A DNA stretch of 43,428 nt, taken from positions 1-43,428 of the forward strand of contig JBBHKE010000739.1 in NCBI GenBank assembly GCA_037447655.1, in the 5' to 3' direction. This DNA is from Zygnema cylindricum. Lineage: Eukaryota > Streptophyta > Zygnematophyceae > Zygnematales > Zygnemataceae. A program made the position numbers and the translations under genes. A model generated the notes under the pieces. It saw only the letters and a list, made by a program, of their open reading frames with translations, was not told the DNA's origin and did not search any database. This document shows positions 20,787 to 31,182 of the stretch, piece by piece. Every line of letters starts with the position of its first letter. Within the stretch, counting starts at the first letter, position 1.

Positions 20787-21637
20787 TAAGTAATGGGAAT
20801 TGCTAATCGCAGAGACGATTTTTGCTGCGCGCAGGTAGTCGTCAGAAATTGTACATTTGAAGTACAGTTTTGTACAAGCTACGTACCTTTGATTTTAGAT
20901 TTGACGGTCAATCCGTCGAACAACTTTCACTGGCGAAATATTGTAACGGCGGTTAAAAAAGTGTCGCGCTTGCGAACGTCGACCGTCATAAAAAAAAAAA
21001 TCACACGGCCGGCGCAGTTTTACTGTAACCAAACTGCGGCAGCCACATATAAATAAAATGGCTGCGCGCAGGTAGTTCACACTGACATTTGACTTGACGC
21101 TGACACAAATTAAAGGACGACGTACAACATGTATGAACTCGCAGGAAACGAAATAAACTTATTACAAAATAAAAAAGCGTACCCGCTTTTAAATATCGAT
21201 GAAACTAAGATGACGCGTCGTCACGCGCGACCACATGAAGTCACACTATTTACGAATAAACACCTGTACAGAACGTACTTCACGGGTTCAGCGTCCCGGT
21301 TCGCGAGTAGATTTCATTTTTGCGAATAAGTCAAATATGTGTGAACTATCTGCGCGCAGCCATTTTATTTATATGTGGCTGCCGCAGTTTTGTTACAGTA
21401 AACCTGCGCCGGCCGTGTGAATTGTTTTTTTTTTATCAGGGTCGACGTTCGCAAGCGCGACAGTTTTTTAACCGCCGTTACAATATTTCGCCAGTCAAAG
21501 TTGTTCGACGGATTGACCATCAAATCTAAAATCAAAGGTACGTAGCTTGTACGAAACTGTACTTCAAATGTACAATTTCTGACAACTACCTGCGCGCAGC
21601 AAAAATCGTCTCTGCGATTAGCAATTCCCTAAGTAAT
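20787..21637. mobile_element. 835-bp foldback element with about 300-bp arms and 8-bp TSD
   Basis: Arms 20795-21096 and 21326-21629 are inverted copies starting GGGAATTGCTAATCGCAGAG and ending in its complement. They are flanked by direct repeats TAAGTAAT (20787-20794, 21630-21637). The 230-bp centre holds a 66-codon ATG frame (21129-21329) without known motif. An 8-bp duplication fits hAT-type transposases; the long arms are of foldback type. Non-autonomous. Confidence 0.88.
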
Positions 21638-23290
21638 AACACTATGCCAGTGCCGCCATGTTACAGGCCTTGACCTAAAGTACACTTTTTAATACCATTT
21701 TTTCCTGTACGGTAAGCATAGGTACGATGTAATTAGTGTGTTGCTTTAATTCAGGAGGTACTGGAACAGTGAAGTGTACAATCGTGTCAGTTTGTACGGC
21801 ATCTACTCGTTATTCTGTACAGAAAGTACAGAAAACGGTTCAGATAACAGCGTCGACACGCTAAAGTGAGTGGCGTCGACACGGGAAAGCGCTGTCAGAT
21901 TTGATTCTTAGAAATACAGGGTTAGCGCGAACCTGTTCTCACATGTTCATAGGTCGAGTACGTGAACACGACTAAAAAGTGGCTACACCACGGGAATGTG
22001 TTGTCAAATTACTGTAATGGTTGTTAGTTAAAAAAGGAGAATATTTTATGATCAAAGACGCGATGGTGAAACATCAAAGTACAAACCATGATTAAAAGGA
22101 AATTTAGCGTTAATAATTTGTTAGGCTCAGGTCATTGAGCCTAAAATAGCGATAACAACACTATTTTTTTCCTAGCAGTAATAATTTCTTTACACTAATA
22201 TCCATTCCATGTGTACCCAACTTTTTCCTTATGGAGGTTCGCCCAAGCTGGTTTAAGAAAAAGCATTCGTTGGTTTTAATTTTCTTATCTCTGGTGAGGC
22301 TGTGTGTTGGCTGTACTTCACATTTAAAGTGTAAAAAAAAATTCAATGGTCGCTCTCCTATATTCTGTTTTGTAAGTCTTTTCGAAAATAGCTTGTAAGT
22401 TAAGCCAATGTATAAGGATGTTTTCATGGTCTATGTTGCTCTTGTGAGCTGCTGTGGGTGTAAAAATTGGAAAGATAGGTGAAACCGTCGAGATAAGTCG
22501 ACATCGAAGAAGCTCCTAACATCGGCCCCCTAATGGATATCTTTGGCACACCATGCGAGTGAGAATTCCTATGCGTTCACAAATCCTACAAAACGAATCG
22601 TGTATCGGGTTTATACGGATATGGCCAAAAGCCAAAATAATTTTTCGTCGTCTAAACGTATAACCTTTAGTTTGAACCTTTTCTAAAAATCAAACTAAGC
22701 TTTTTGAATATTCAAGTTTTCAAATAGGTCTTACAAGTCTATTTGTTAATTAGAGAAGCTCAATTTCCTCCTTTTTTTATTGTTTACATTATTTATCTCA
22801 TGAAATGAGCAAAACTTTTATGCTCGACGTGTAAATTTTGCGAGACACCGGGTACAATGTATGACATTATACAGGCGACATAAAGCTGGACAAAGATTTT
22901 GTTTTATTGGTATCTAATTTTGAAGTGTTTGGCCTGAAAATTAGCTTACGTTTTTTCAGAAAGTACATGTACTTCATGTTTTCCATGCATCCATATATGT
23001 ACTACACCTCCACCCTTTGGAAGCACATGTACTTTGATGCTTTAACGTACCACCGGTCCGTGTCACAATGTACATGCATTTTAAACTCGTGTATTGTTAC
23101 AACTCTGAACCTTGAAGCAACGTTTCAACTAGAGTAAAAAATGAAATTTGCCTTCAAATATTCAAAAGACTTGCTTTAGCACTATACATTGAACTTGTTG
23201 CCACATGTTACTCTCAGGTGAAGTAATAAACTGCGATACCATTAAAAAATAACATGTTGTTGGCTTGTCCAATAAGTATTTTTAAAGTCC
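21638..23290. other. Non-coding or unrecognised stretch
   Basis: No gene I can support. A minus frame at 22161-22427 (88 codons) has mixed composition but no recognised motif. The right part may be the diverged upstream portion of the Copia relic that follows. Confidence 0.5.
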
Positions 23291-23299
23291 TATATAAGT

Positions 23300-24190
23300 C
23301 CCCCTTTTTAGAATAAAGTGTTGGAAGGAGTGCTAGTCCGCATCGCTGCTGCCAGGTTAGAAACCATTAGTTCGTTTATTCATGGAGAAGGTGCCAAAAT
23401 TGTCATTTTGGGCATTAACATTGATGACTTCATTATTACCGAAAATTTTTGTACAGAGATTGGCAATGTTAAGAGGCTCCCTTCCTCACTTTTTGATATT
23501 ACATTTTTCATACCGTTACGCTCCTTCACATTCAAGTAGTTTGTGATCGGCCGACACGCACACTTGATCTCTCTTAATCTCCATATGTCTTTTTTATCGT
23601 GGATATCTTTGGTATGGTTGATCGTCACGTGTCTCTTTGTCCCTTTGATGCCATTTAATGTTTTCCCACTTCCTGTTTCCACTCCTCTTTCTCTTTATCT
23701 CCGGTCCACCTATCAACAAACAGTCTACTCTTGAGTATGTCAATGTCGCAAAACGCTCATGTCTTTACTTGTGTGGATTTCAATCTACACTTAAATATTT
23801 GCCCATTTTTTTAAAAAATTATCAGCCGTGAGTAACTCGATTGTAAATTTTATCACCGGTTGTTGCTTCTCCTTTGGTGGAGCAGCCATTTAACATAGTT
23901 ATTTGAAGCAATTATCTTGTGGCGTTGGTTTCTACCGAAGCAAAGTACATTTCTACCACCCACACGAATTAAAAAGCCATTAGTTTCAATTGCGCTCAGC
24001 GATCTCCAATGGCTTCAACATCAAGAAACGACTATATTTACACATCTCTGATGGAGCTTAATAATTCTTGAAAGTAGTGTTCAATAAAAATGCACCAAGC
24101 ATATGCATATCCACCAAAGGTCGCATTCATCATGACACTGGGCACTATAGTGTGAACAATTTTTTCGCCAATTCGATAAAATTTTCGTTA
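23300..24190 (+). pseudogene. Relic of a second, unrelated Copia element (RT and RNase H)
   Basis: Around 23395-23530 the frame gives IVILGINIDDFIITENF, then EIGNVKRLPSSLFD, matching the Copia RT block around YVDD with IDD in place of VDD. From about 23860 GCCFSFGGAAI, then near 23922 VALVSTEAKYISTTHT, match the Copia RNase H block; from about 24085 ICISTKGRIHHDTGHY matches its end (ICLAKNP...H.RTKHID). Several frame changes and stops make it long dead. The sequence is of a different Copia lineage from 5334-11754. Confidence 0.7.
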
Positions 24191-24345
24191 TGCACACGTG
24201 TCCGATTTCTATTTGGATGTTGTCAATCGGAAGGCGAGATCCTTACCTTTTTTTTTTTCTTACCTTTCCATCCGGACCGTCGGATCACTATTGAAATCCG
24301 ACAAGTGCGCACAAAAAGTTTTTAAGTGGCGAAAAAAACATCAAC
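24140..24345. mobile_element. TIR element, family 2 (GTGCACACCTGTCCGAT type), degenerate
   Basis: Left part has TTTTTTCGCCAATTC...GCACACGTGTCCGATTTC and the right part its approximate complement (GAAATCCGACAAGTGCGCAC ... GTGGCGAAAAAAACAT). Same family as 27934-28082. Borders approximate. Confidence 0.55.
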
Positions 24346-25146
24346 TCTATAAGGGATTCACGACGTTAGCGACATTAACTATTTTTATACGACTACTATT
24401 TTAAGTTCGTCCATTTGTCGAAACCATATGGTTTTTAGTAGTGCTTTCTCGATAGTGTCTTATTATTGTTACTTGTTTAAAAATATGGGTTTTATCACTG
24501 TAAAAACATGGGTACTACTGCTGTAAAAATATGCAAATTATCACTAAAAAAATATGCGCAGCATTATTATAAAAATATGAGTATTGTCATTATAAAAAGA
24601 TGGGTATCATTACTATTATTATGATATACTGGTAGTGACGATGGTGGTGATCAACGTGATGACTGATCGATATCGAGATCTGAGCTTTTGACGGATTGAT
24701 TTGCTATTTGCCGGAGGCAGCGCGCGCAGCGCAGCCAGCGTCCTCCCTCCCTCCCCCTCCTCCCTCCCCCCCCTCCCTCCCCCCCCCCCCCCTCCCCCCC
24801 CCCCCTCCCTCCCCCTCCCTCCCTCTCAACATGGATGACAACCCAAACGCCATTGTAACGGAATTAATTTTTGTTGTGATATTTTGTCTTGATTTTTTAT
24901 AGTTATTGATTCTAGTTTAGAACCAACCAAACATGGACGACTATACAAATAACCTACCCACACCTGTATCTTCATAAAGAACAAAAATGACCTTCTTAGT
25001 CGCATGAAAACAAGGCCTTTTACTTAGCCTATGTGAAAGAACAAGCAACTATAGGCTAAGGTTGTGAAAAAAACAATCAAACTGGTTTCGAAAGACGAAG
25101 CAATTGTAGATTGTGAGTGAACCAAGAAAGTAAAGAAGACGAGAGC
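24346..25146. other. Non-coding stretch with a C-rich simple repeat
   Basis: 24480-24620 has short imperfect repeats of AAAAATATGGGTATTAT-type. 24737-24830 is CCTCC/C-run simple sequence next to a GCGCGCAGCGCAGCC patch. No gene recognised. Confidence 0.6.
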
Positions 25147-25349
25147 TACACCTTGAATCGTTATTAGCGTATAGAAATTATTAGTGTAAAGAAAAAATTA
25201 GCGTCATTCATTATAATTTAGTGACAGGAGACGTGGCAGATTATGGTCCACGTCCTTAAATAGTGTAATTTATTATATTTAAGGTATCAATGTCAAAATT
25301 TTGGGGTGCTGATATAGCGTACATAAGGCTAATAACGATTCACGGTGTA
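25147..25349. mobile_element. 203-bp TIR element, family 1
   Basis: TA-bounded; left TACACCTTGAATCGTTATTA, right complement TACACCGTGAATCGTTATTA. The copy at 39972-40174 has the same length and is nearly identical throughout. Confidence 0.88.
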
Positions 25350-25460
25350 GTGGTGGAACGTTGAGTAGCTTCACATCTCCCATAGTCGGAATCGACAAAT
25401 CCAACAAGCTCATGGGAACCGCAACCGGGAGAAAACTTAAAACACATTTCCAAACCAAGA

Positions 25461-25600
25461 AGATGGTTTTTAAAGAAAGTGACTGAGGAGATGGTTTTTG
25501 AAGAAAGTGACCGTGGAGATGGTTTTTGAAGAAAGTGACTGAGGAGATGGTTTTTGAAGAAAGTGACTGAGGAGATTGGTTTTGAAGAAAGTGACTAAGG
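25461..25600. repeat. 28-bp tandem repeat, five units
   Basis: AGATGGTTTTTGAAGAAAGT plus GACTGAGG recurs at 25461, 25489, 25517, 25545 and 25573. The period is not a multiple of three, so the minus-strand frame over it is not a real gene. Confidence 0.92.
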
Positions 25601-26279
25601 TGAGTCATTGTGTTTGCAATGCCAAGTCGGATAGCCTGCATAACATACACAAGACTGCTCATACACTTATTCCGTACGCTTATGAAAACATAAAACACAA
25701 ACTAAAGAAAACCGTTCTAAACGTAACACTCCCTCTCAATGTCAGGCCAAGTATTGGAAATATAGAGAGGGAGAGGCTAGAGGACAAGCGATGTTGCAAA
25801 ATTGGGGATTATGAAGAACCTAGGTAAAGTAATCACAATTTGGTCTTGAGAATTGCAAGAGAAAAGAAAAGAGCCATGTATGATGCATTCCCATATAAAG
25901 TGGTATTGATATTAATATATCTCAAGCAATGTGCTATTAGGTTGTGAACCACGCACAAAAAAAAATTATTGTCCATGAAATTGTAAAAATAAGTTCTTTT
26001 GTTGTTAGAGAGACAAAAACGCGTATAGAATGAACCGTAAATTCAACCTCCCAACAATTCTTTGACATCTTTTTTCCCTTTGGACGTCCTTTCCTTCATT
26101 TGAATATTATAGTTGCCGCAACTTCCAATTACCGGTGTTTAAGAACAAGAAAAATGAACTTAAAAAAAAACCGACAATAATGGCCCCTAGTCGATAGTAA
26201 ATGGGGGCTCAACTACACCTCTCACTCAAGCAAAACATGGAAAAACAATAATCAATATTTACAATAACCATGTTTCGTT
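25601..26279. other. Non-coding stretch
   Basis: AT-rich, no motif, gene or clear repeat recognised. Confidence 0.5.
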
Positions 26280-26481
26280 TACACCGCCCATCGCTATTAG
26301 AGTTAATAACTCAAATTCCAAGTAGGGTTTTTTTGACCCAAAATCATAAATTAGTGTTAACAACGCTATTTAAGTATGTGGACCAAAATAAGCCACATTG
26401 TAAAATGTAGATTTGTAAAGTTAATTCTGATACAGCGTCAACGCTAATAATTCAATAAATCTAATAGCCATGGGTAGTGTA
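26280..26481. mobile_element. 202-bp TIR element, family 1
   Basis: TA-bounded; left TACACCGCCCATCGCTATTA, right complement TACACTACCCATGGCTATTA. Core resembles the other family members (TTTAAGTATGTGGACCAAAA). Confidence 0.78.
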
Positions 26482-26812
26482 ATGTCCTATCATCAAACAT
26501 TAAAAATCATCGCTACTCATCAAATTCACGAAATCCACCGGTAGTTGCATTGGAAGAAATAGTCATTTAGAAAAGTGGAGTATTTATATTTTGCGGTTTA
26601 TAGTCCAGCTTTTCACTTATGAATAAGTATTGGAGGAATCGATGTCCAAAATGGAACACTCGACATCCAACGTTAATCATTCTAAAATCACATACTAAAT
26701 TGGGAACCACTTTATAACTTCTAGTTTCTAACTACGTTGGACATTCATAATTTCTACCCTTACTGAAACAACTTGTTTTTGTTAAGGTCTTTACAATGGG
26801 AAGAACAAAATG

Positions 26813-27777
26813 TTATAAGTTATTTTTGAAGGTGTTTGACAGTTGTACCTGACTGTAGTGAGCGATAACACGTCTGATCTTCTTTGTGTCAGAATTCAGC
26901 TCCATAACCTCAGCCGCTCTTAAGTTATTAATACTCTGAATGCAAAAAGGGTATACATACACAACAAGGCAGTTTAACTTAGTAATTTACAGAAAATTGA
27001 AGTTTTCAAGTTGATAATTTCAGAAAAATGAAATTTTCAGAAAAAATGTGATTGGTTCTATGATAAGCAGAAATTTGATTGCTAATTATAATTTGGAAAA
27101 ATGTGATTACAACTGTAACTTGAAGCTGAAACTTCAGCAGCTGCCAGAATACATTAAGGATTGAAACAAGTAACAAACTTAAAAATAGAAATTGTATATA
27201 AAGATATAAACCAACCTGGTAGTAAACCACTACACTCCCGACACTTGGCAAAGCTTGGAAAATTTCAAAGTGGAGCTCAGGATACTTCTCTAAAGCTTTT
27301 GAAAAGTAACTCCTAAGTTCCGAAACACCTTTCAAAGTTCCGTCTTCCTTTCCTGTTATCTGCACATAGCAAAAGACATTAAAAGACATCAAAAACACAT
27401 TTAGAAATACATTTCAAAAGTCATTTTTTTGGAATCTTTGTTCAATTTTACTTGCAGCAAGATTTTTTGAAAGCATCAATTAGATTATTCCACTCAAAAG
27501 TGCAACCATAAAATTTTTACATATTCTTACCACGGGAGATTAAAAAATATTACCAAATGTAAAAAAGGTGGAATAAATTTCAATACTGTGAACCATAAAA
27601 AAACGCCAAACCTACTAAGAGCTTCAAACATTTAAACCTTACACGTATCACAAATGGTGAAATAAATACAATATCAGCATCATAATGATCCAATATTTTT
27701 TCTAAATCGTGCGAATTCCAGCTTTCAATCCATTCCTCAGCGATCCTGTCAGCCTCGGCTTGCTCCAAGGGCGCCAT
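26813..27777 (-). CDS. SnoaL/NTF2-like small protein, three exons
   Basis: Exons: 27777-27643, 27359-27216, 26935-26813, all phase 0. Donors are GTAAGG and GTTGGT; acceptors GTGCAG and ATTCAG. The joined frame gives 133 residues. ATG 27777 sits in GCCATGGC, a good context, and no ATG lies upstream in frame. The protein has the cone-fold pattern: helix AEEWIESWNSHDLEKIL, then HYDADIVFISPF, the loop with GTLKGVSELRSYF, then LHFEIFQAL, VVVYYQ and the last strands AAEVMEL and IRRVIAHYSQ. Family members are mostly bacterial polyketide cyclase-like, isomerase-like or uncharacterised proteins; the substrate cannot be told. No signal peptide, so likely cytosolic. Length is normal for the family. It could be an old transfer from bacteria, but introns show it is at home in this genome. 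Confidence 0.85.
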
Positions 27778-27933
27778 GGCCAAAAAGCTTTGCGACTCCT
27801 TCACTTTCCACTTTTCACTTTCACTTTGAAAGCAGTGAAAATCCAGTACTACGTTCTATGCAGTTTATTTCAATTTGAATCAGTTACAAACTGCGCCGTG
27901 TACCGTTATAACATATGCGTCAGCTATTTGACT

Positions 27934-28082
27934 ATTTCTGTCACTTTATCATTTTCGCGTGCACACCTGTCCGATTACTGATCTGACGGTTGGGATGGAA
28001 AGGCCAATTTCCGGTTGGCGGTCTCCCAACGGGAATCGGACAGGTGTGCACGGAGAAAAATTGACTAAAGTGGCGGAAAAAA
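27934..28082. mobile_element. TIR element, family 2, about 150 bp
   Basis: CACTTTATCATTTTCGCGTG...CACACCTGTCCGATT on the left faces AATCGGACAGGTGTGCAC...TAAAGTGGCGG on the right. Related to 24140-24345. It lies about 160 bp upstream of the SnoaL-like gene ATG and so may be in its promoter. Confidence 0.7.
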
Positions 28083-28353
28083 ACATTGACGTTAATCTCC
28101 AAATTGTGTAATGTTCAACTGCGCTGCGTTTTACCACACATCCGGACTTTTTCGACACGTCAGGAAAATGGTTATAGCTGAAAAAGGCAATACCGCGGAT
28201 AGGAATCTGTAAACTGAGACGCCACATGGACGACAGGAATCCGCGAATGTGACATTTTCGACAGTTTCGTACATCGAACGGCTCACAGCGTTTCGTATAT
28301 TCCACGTCACGATCGTTCAATGAGGCGGCGAGAAAATCCACAAAACGAGCCAT
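28083..28353 (-). other. Unrecognised open frame, possible 5' exon or chance
   Basis: A minus-strand ATG at 28353 opens a frame (MARFVDFLAASLNDRDVEYT...) of CpG-rich, coding-like composition that runs about 90 codons and then into the TIR element. It has four Cys in a short basic stretch (CEPFDVRNCRKC) but no family I know. Either the first exon of an unknown gene damaged by the element, or chance. Confidence 0.2.
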
Positions 28354-29973
28354 CAATTCCTCGACGCGTTATCTTCAGAACCACGCAAACCTTGGTTCCT
28401 CTATTCGATTACAAAGTCGCATTCCAAAATTCGTTATTTTCAATTTCAGCCTTCTTATCTCTTCTCAGGAAATTGGCAGAACATCTTATTCAGAGAAATT
28501 ATAGTACGCGTCATTTTGAGATCTCCCCTCTCTTTCTTAACCTCCATCTCTATTCTCTCCTCTCCCTCCTTTTCCTCACTTTTTACTCATCGCGGCTCTT
28601 TGTTTCCGTCCTACCTAAATATCAATATCGCCCTTAGCAAATATATTGTCACTCAGGATATCGCCAATGCCAATATATCGTTGATAGTAAGGGTATCGTA
28701 AATCGCTCCGAATCGAACATCTCGGCGGAAATAGATAGCGCACGAAATCGCACTTTTCAACAATGGACAGAGTTGGACGTTTAAAAGATAACATGGTTTT
28801 TCGTTCATACTCATTTTGTACTTTAACTTATGTTTTTTATGTTCGTTTGGCTTTTTGCAGGGTTCAAGGTTTACGTTTTTTGTAAAGGGTGGAAAATCGA
28901 CGATTTAGAGTGTAGCACTCTCTCGGTAGGGTTTAAGGTTTCTTCCTGATCTGAAATCGGATTTAAATAAAGGAGGAAACTAAAGGGAAAAAAAGTAAAA
29001 ATATATATAAAAGTAAAAAAGTTGGGAGGAAAATGAAACATCTCGCATCAAGGATATAAGTTCGGATTGATATGGTCTTCAACTTGTATGGGGTGTTGGA
29101 TCTTAAATAAAATTCCCACTCAAAATAAATGCTCAAAAAACCATAAAACATTACACAGCGGAAGCTCATAAACAGCAAGAGGATATTTGGCCAAAAAGAT
29201 ATTTAAGTGTTTCTGGCCGAAGCCTCTTTACATCAACTCTTCTCTCCTCTTCTTCTCTCTTCAAATATAAACTCTTCACTCTTAAAAGATCACTCAATAA
29301 TGATCACAACCTCTTTTCTCCAAATGGATCACTAAGGATCCTCAACAACTCTTAATTGACCACAAAGGATCTGCTCTCTCTTAATTGACCACACAAGGTC
29401 TTTCTCTCTCTCTCTTAATCGATCACAAAGGATCTACATCTTTACTCTTCAATTAATCCAAAGCTAATACAAGGATAACTCTGCAGCTGAACTCTGCTGC
29501 CTATACACTTGCAACTCTACACTAAGAGACAACAAGGTAAGACAAGCAAGACTTAGCGTAGCGACGAAGTCTGTCCCTAGCTAACTGTCGCACAGTGCAA
29601 TGAAAGTTCCACGAAGGAAAGCGCACGCGCTTCTTCCTTCGAAACGACTAACTCCAAAAGTTGACTTTACACGTGTCGCTTCACGAACAAACCTGCACGC
29701 AAAATCAAACACCTGCGCACGCAAAACAAAAGTCACGCGAAACGAAATCGTACATTTCCTTCGCTGACTCATCAAATATTGACGCGAAACAAAGTCGTAC
29801 GTTTCGGCGCCAAATAACATTTACTCCGAATGTACCAAACTCCAAAAGTACATGTAGGCGCGAAACAAGGTCGTACGTTTCGCCGCCAAATCAATATATA
29901 AGTGACGTCGGAATCAAACCGTCACAAATCCAATCGTGCGAAGTACTCGCACGAAACATCTCCATTTCAATAA
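28354..29973. other. Non-coding stretch with short repeats and a promoter-like end
   Basis: 29285-29460 has three imperfect copies of TCTTAATTGACCACAAAGGA. 29690-29890 carries two copies of GCGAAACAAAGTCGTACGTT about 85 bp apart. Near 29903-29925 is AATATATAAGTGACGTCGG, a TATA-like box beside a TGACGTCG element, followed by inverted repeats TCGTGCGA/TCGCACGA and CGCGAAG/CTTCGCG. A promoter for the frame to the right is possible. Confidence 0.35.
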
Positions 29974-30997
29974 GTACACGCGAAGCGTCACTTCGCGCGA
30001 TTGAACAATGAATCTAACAATAAACACTCATGTTTTGTACATTTCCACAAGAAAAAAGGTGTGTGCATCCTATTGACTTCTATTCTTGCTACAATTATCA
30101 CAATAATGAGTCCACTATTTTGTGCTCTTTTATGTAAGCGTCGACTCTTCTGTTCCTTCTTTTGTCTACCAGTTGACCAAAATGTTTTAAAAGTTTTACT
30201 TCAGTCAATGGGCATGAATCTACTATTTTTTGAAACAACAATTTTATGTTGTCTTATTTTCTGTCCGATTGTACTGATTTTGTTTTTTTTGACAATTCAG
30301 AATGTCTTGACTCGAGGCATATGTGAGATAAAAAATGTGCGCAGTATTGCTTCTATTCTTGAGGATATATCCGTACGTTTGCTCCCCCAATCCGTGAATC
30401 AATTCGAACCTCCATATAAAATCCATTTAGCAATTACGTACGAACTGTCTCGTACGCACGAAACTGACTTTTCAAAACAACATCAACAGGTGAATTTCTT
30501 GTTACAATTTTTTTTACACAATCTTTGACATGAGAAGGAATTCATCAAATGGTTGTGTCACGTCACTTTCATCAATTCATTTCCGAATCTCACTACTACC
30601 GAGAAACTTCACTTCTTGCTTAAGTCAAATTGCCAGGTCATAATACTGGAGTAATGTTATAAATTAAGGAGCCTTCCATGTCCCTCAATTTGTTTTTGCC
30701 GATTTCAGAACTCTTCAATAACGATTATTTCCTTTTTGTATCTTATTGACCCGAGAGACTTTCGACAAAAGGAGAGCAAGCAATACCTGTTTTGTATTTA
30801 TATATTTCTGAAAACTGGTGCTGATTACTAATTTGATGTATTTCATGCGTACCTCATTTCCATTTTCAGAAAATACGGTTTCGCATTCAATCCCAAAATC
30901 TATAATGTCAAATTGTTTTCTGATTCTGTCCATAGTCAAGGAAGTCGAAAGTTCTTTTTGCCTTCTTTGTTTTCTTGCCTATCGTTATGAGCGTTAG
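29974..30997 (+). CDS. Possible spliced membrane-protein gene, unrecognised
   Basis: An open frame runs from the stop at 29971 to 30528; the first in-frame ATG is 30105. It has two strongly hydrophobic segments (ILLTSILATIITIMSPLFCALL before that ATG, and LLFFETTILCCLIFCPIV after). It may end at a donor CAACAG/GTGAAT (30489). A candidate next exon after TTTCAG at about 30709 (SSITIISFLYLIDPRDF) keeps phase 0, and another candidate follows TTTTCAG at about 30869 (KYGFAFNPKIYNV). No family is recognised and the start is unclear; it may be chance. Confidence 0.25.
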
Positions 30998-31182
30998 GAA
31001 TTTATTAGCGTTGATGCGAAATTAGAATACGTAATATTATTTTAGTGAATGGAAACGTGGCAGATTTCATTCCACTTCTTTAAATAGTGTTGCTTACACT
31101 AATACATGATTTTAGGCCAAGAAAAGTAGCGACCAAATTAGTATTATTAACTATTTAACTGTGTTAATGATGGGCAGAGTAC
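30982..31182. mobile_element. Degenerate TIR element, family 1
   Basis: Shares the core CGTGGCAGATTTCATTCCAC...TTAAATAGTGTT and the end TTAATGATGGGCAGAGTA with family 1, about 200 bp, but the left end is eroded. It abuts copy B. Confidence 0.55.

Noticed and set aside
25279-25698. 139-codon minus frame
   Set aside because: It spans the 28-bp tandem repeat, whose period is not a multiple of three, and one end of a TIR element.
30001-30528. Taking the whole 175-codon frame from 30001 as a single-exon gene
   Set aside because: Its first codon is TTG; the first ATG is at 30105 and a good donor lies before the stop. Kept only as a low-confidence spliced model.
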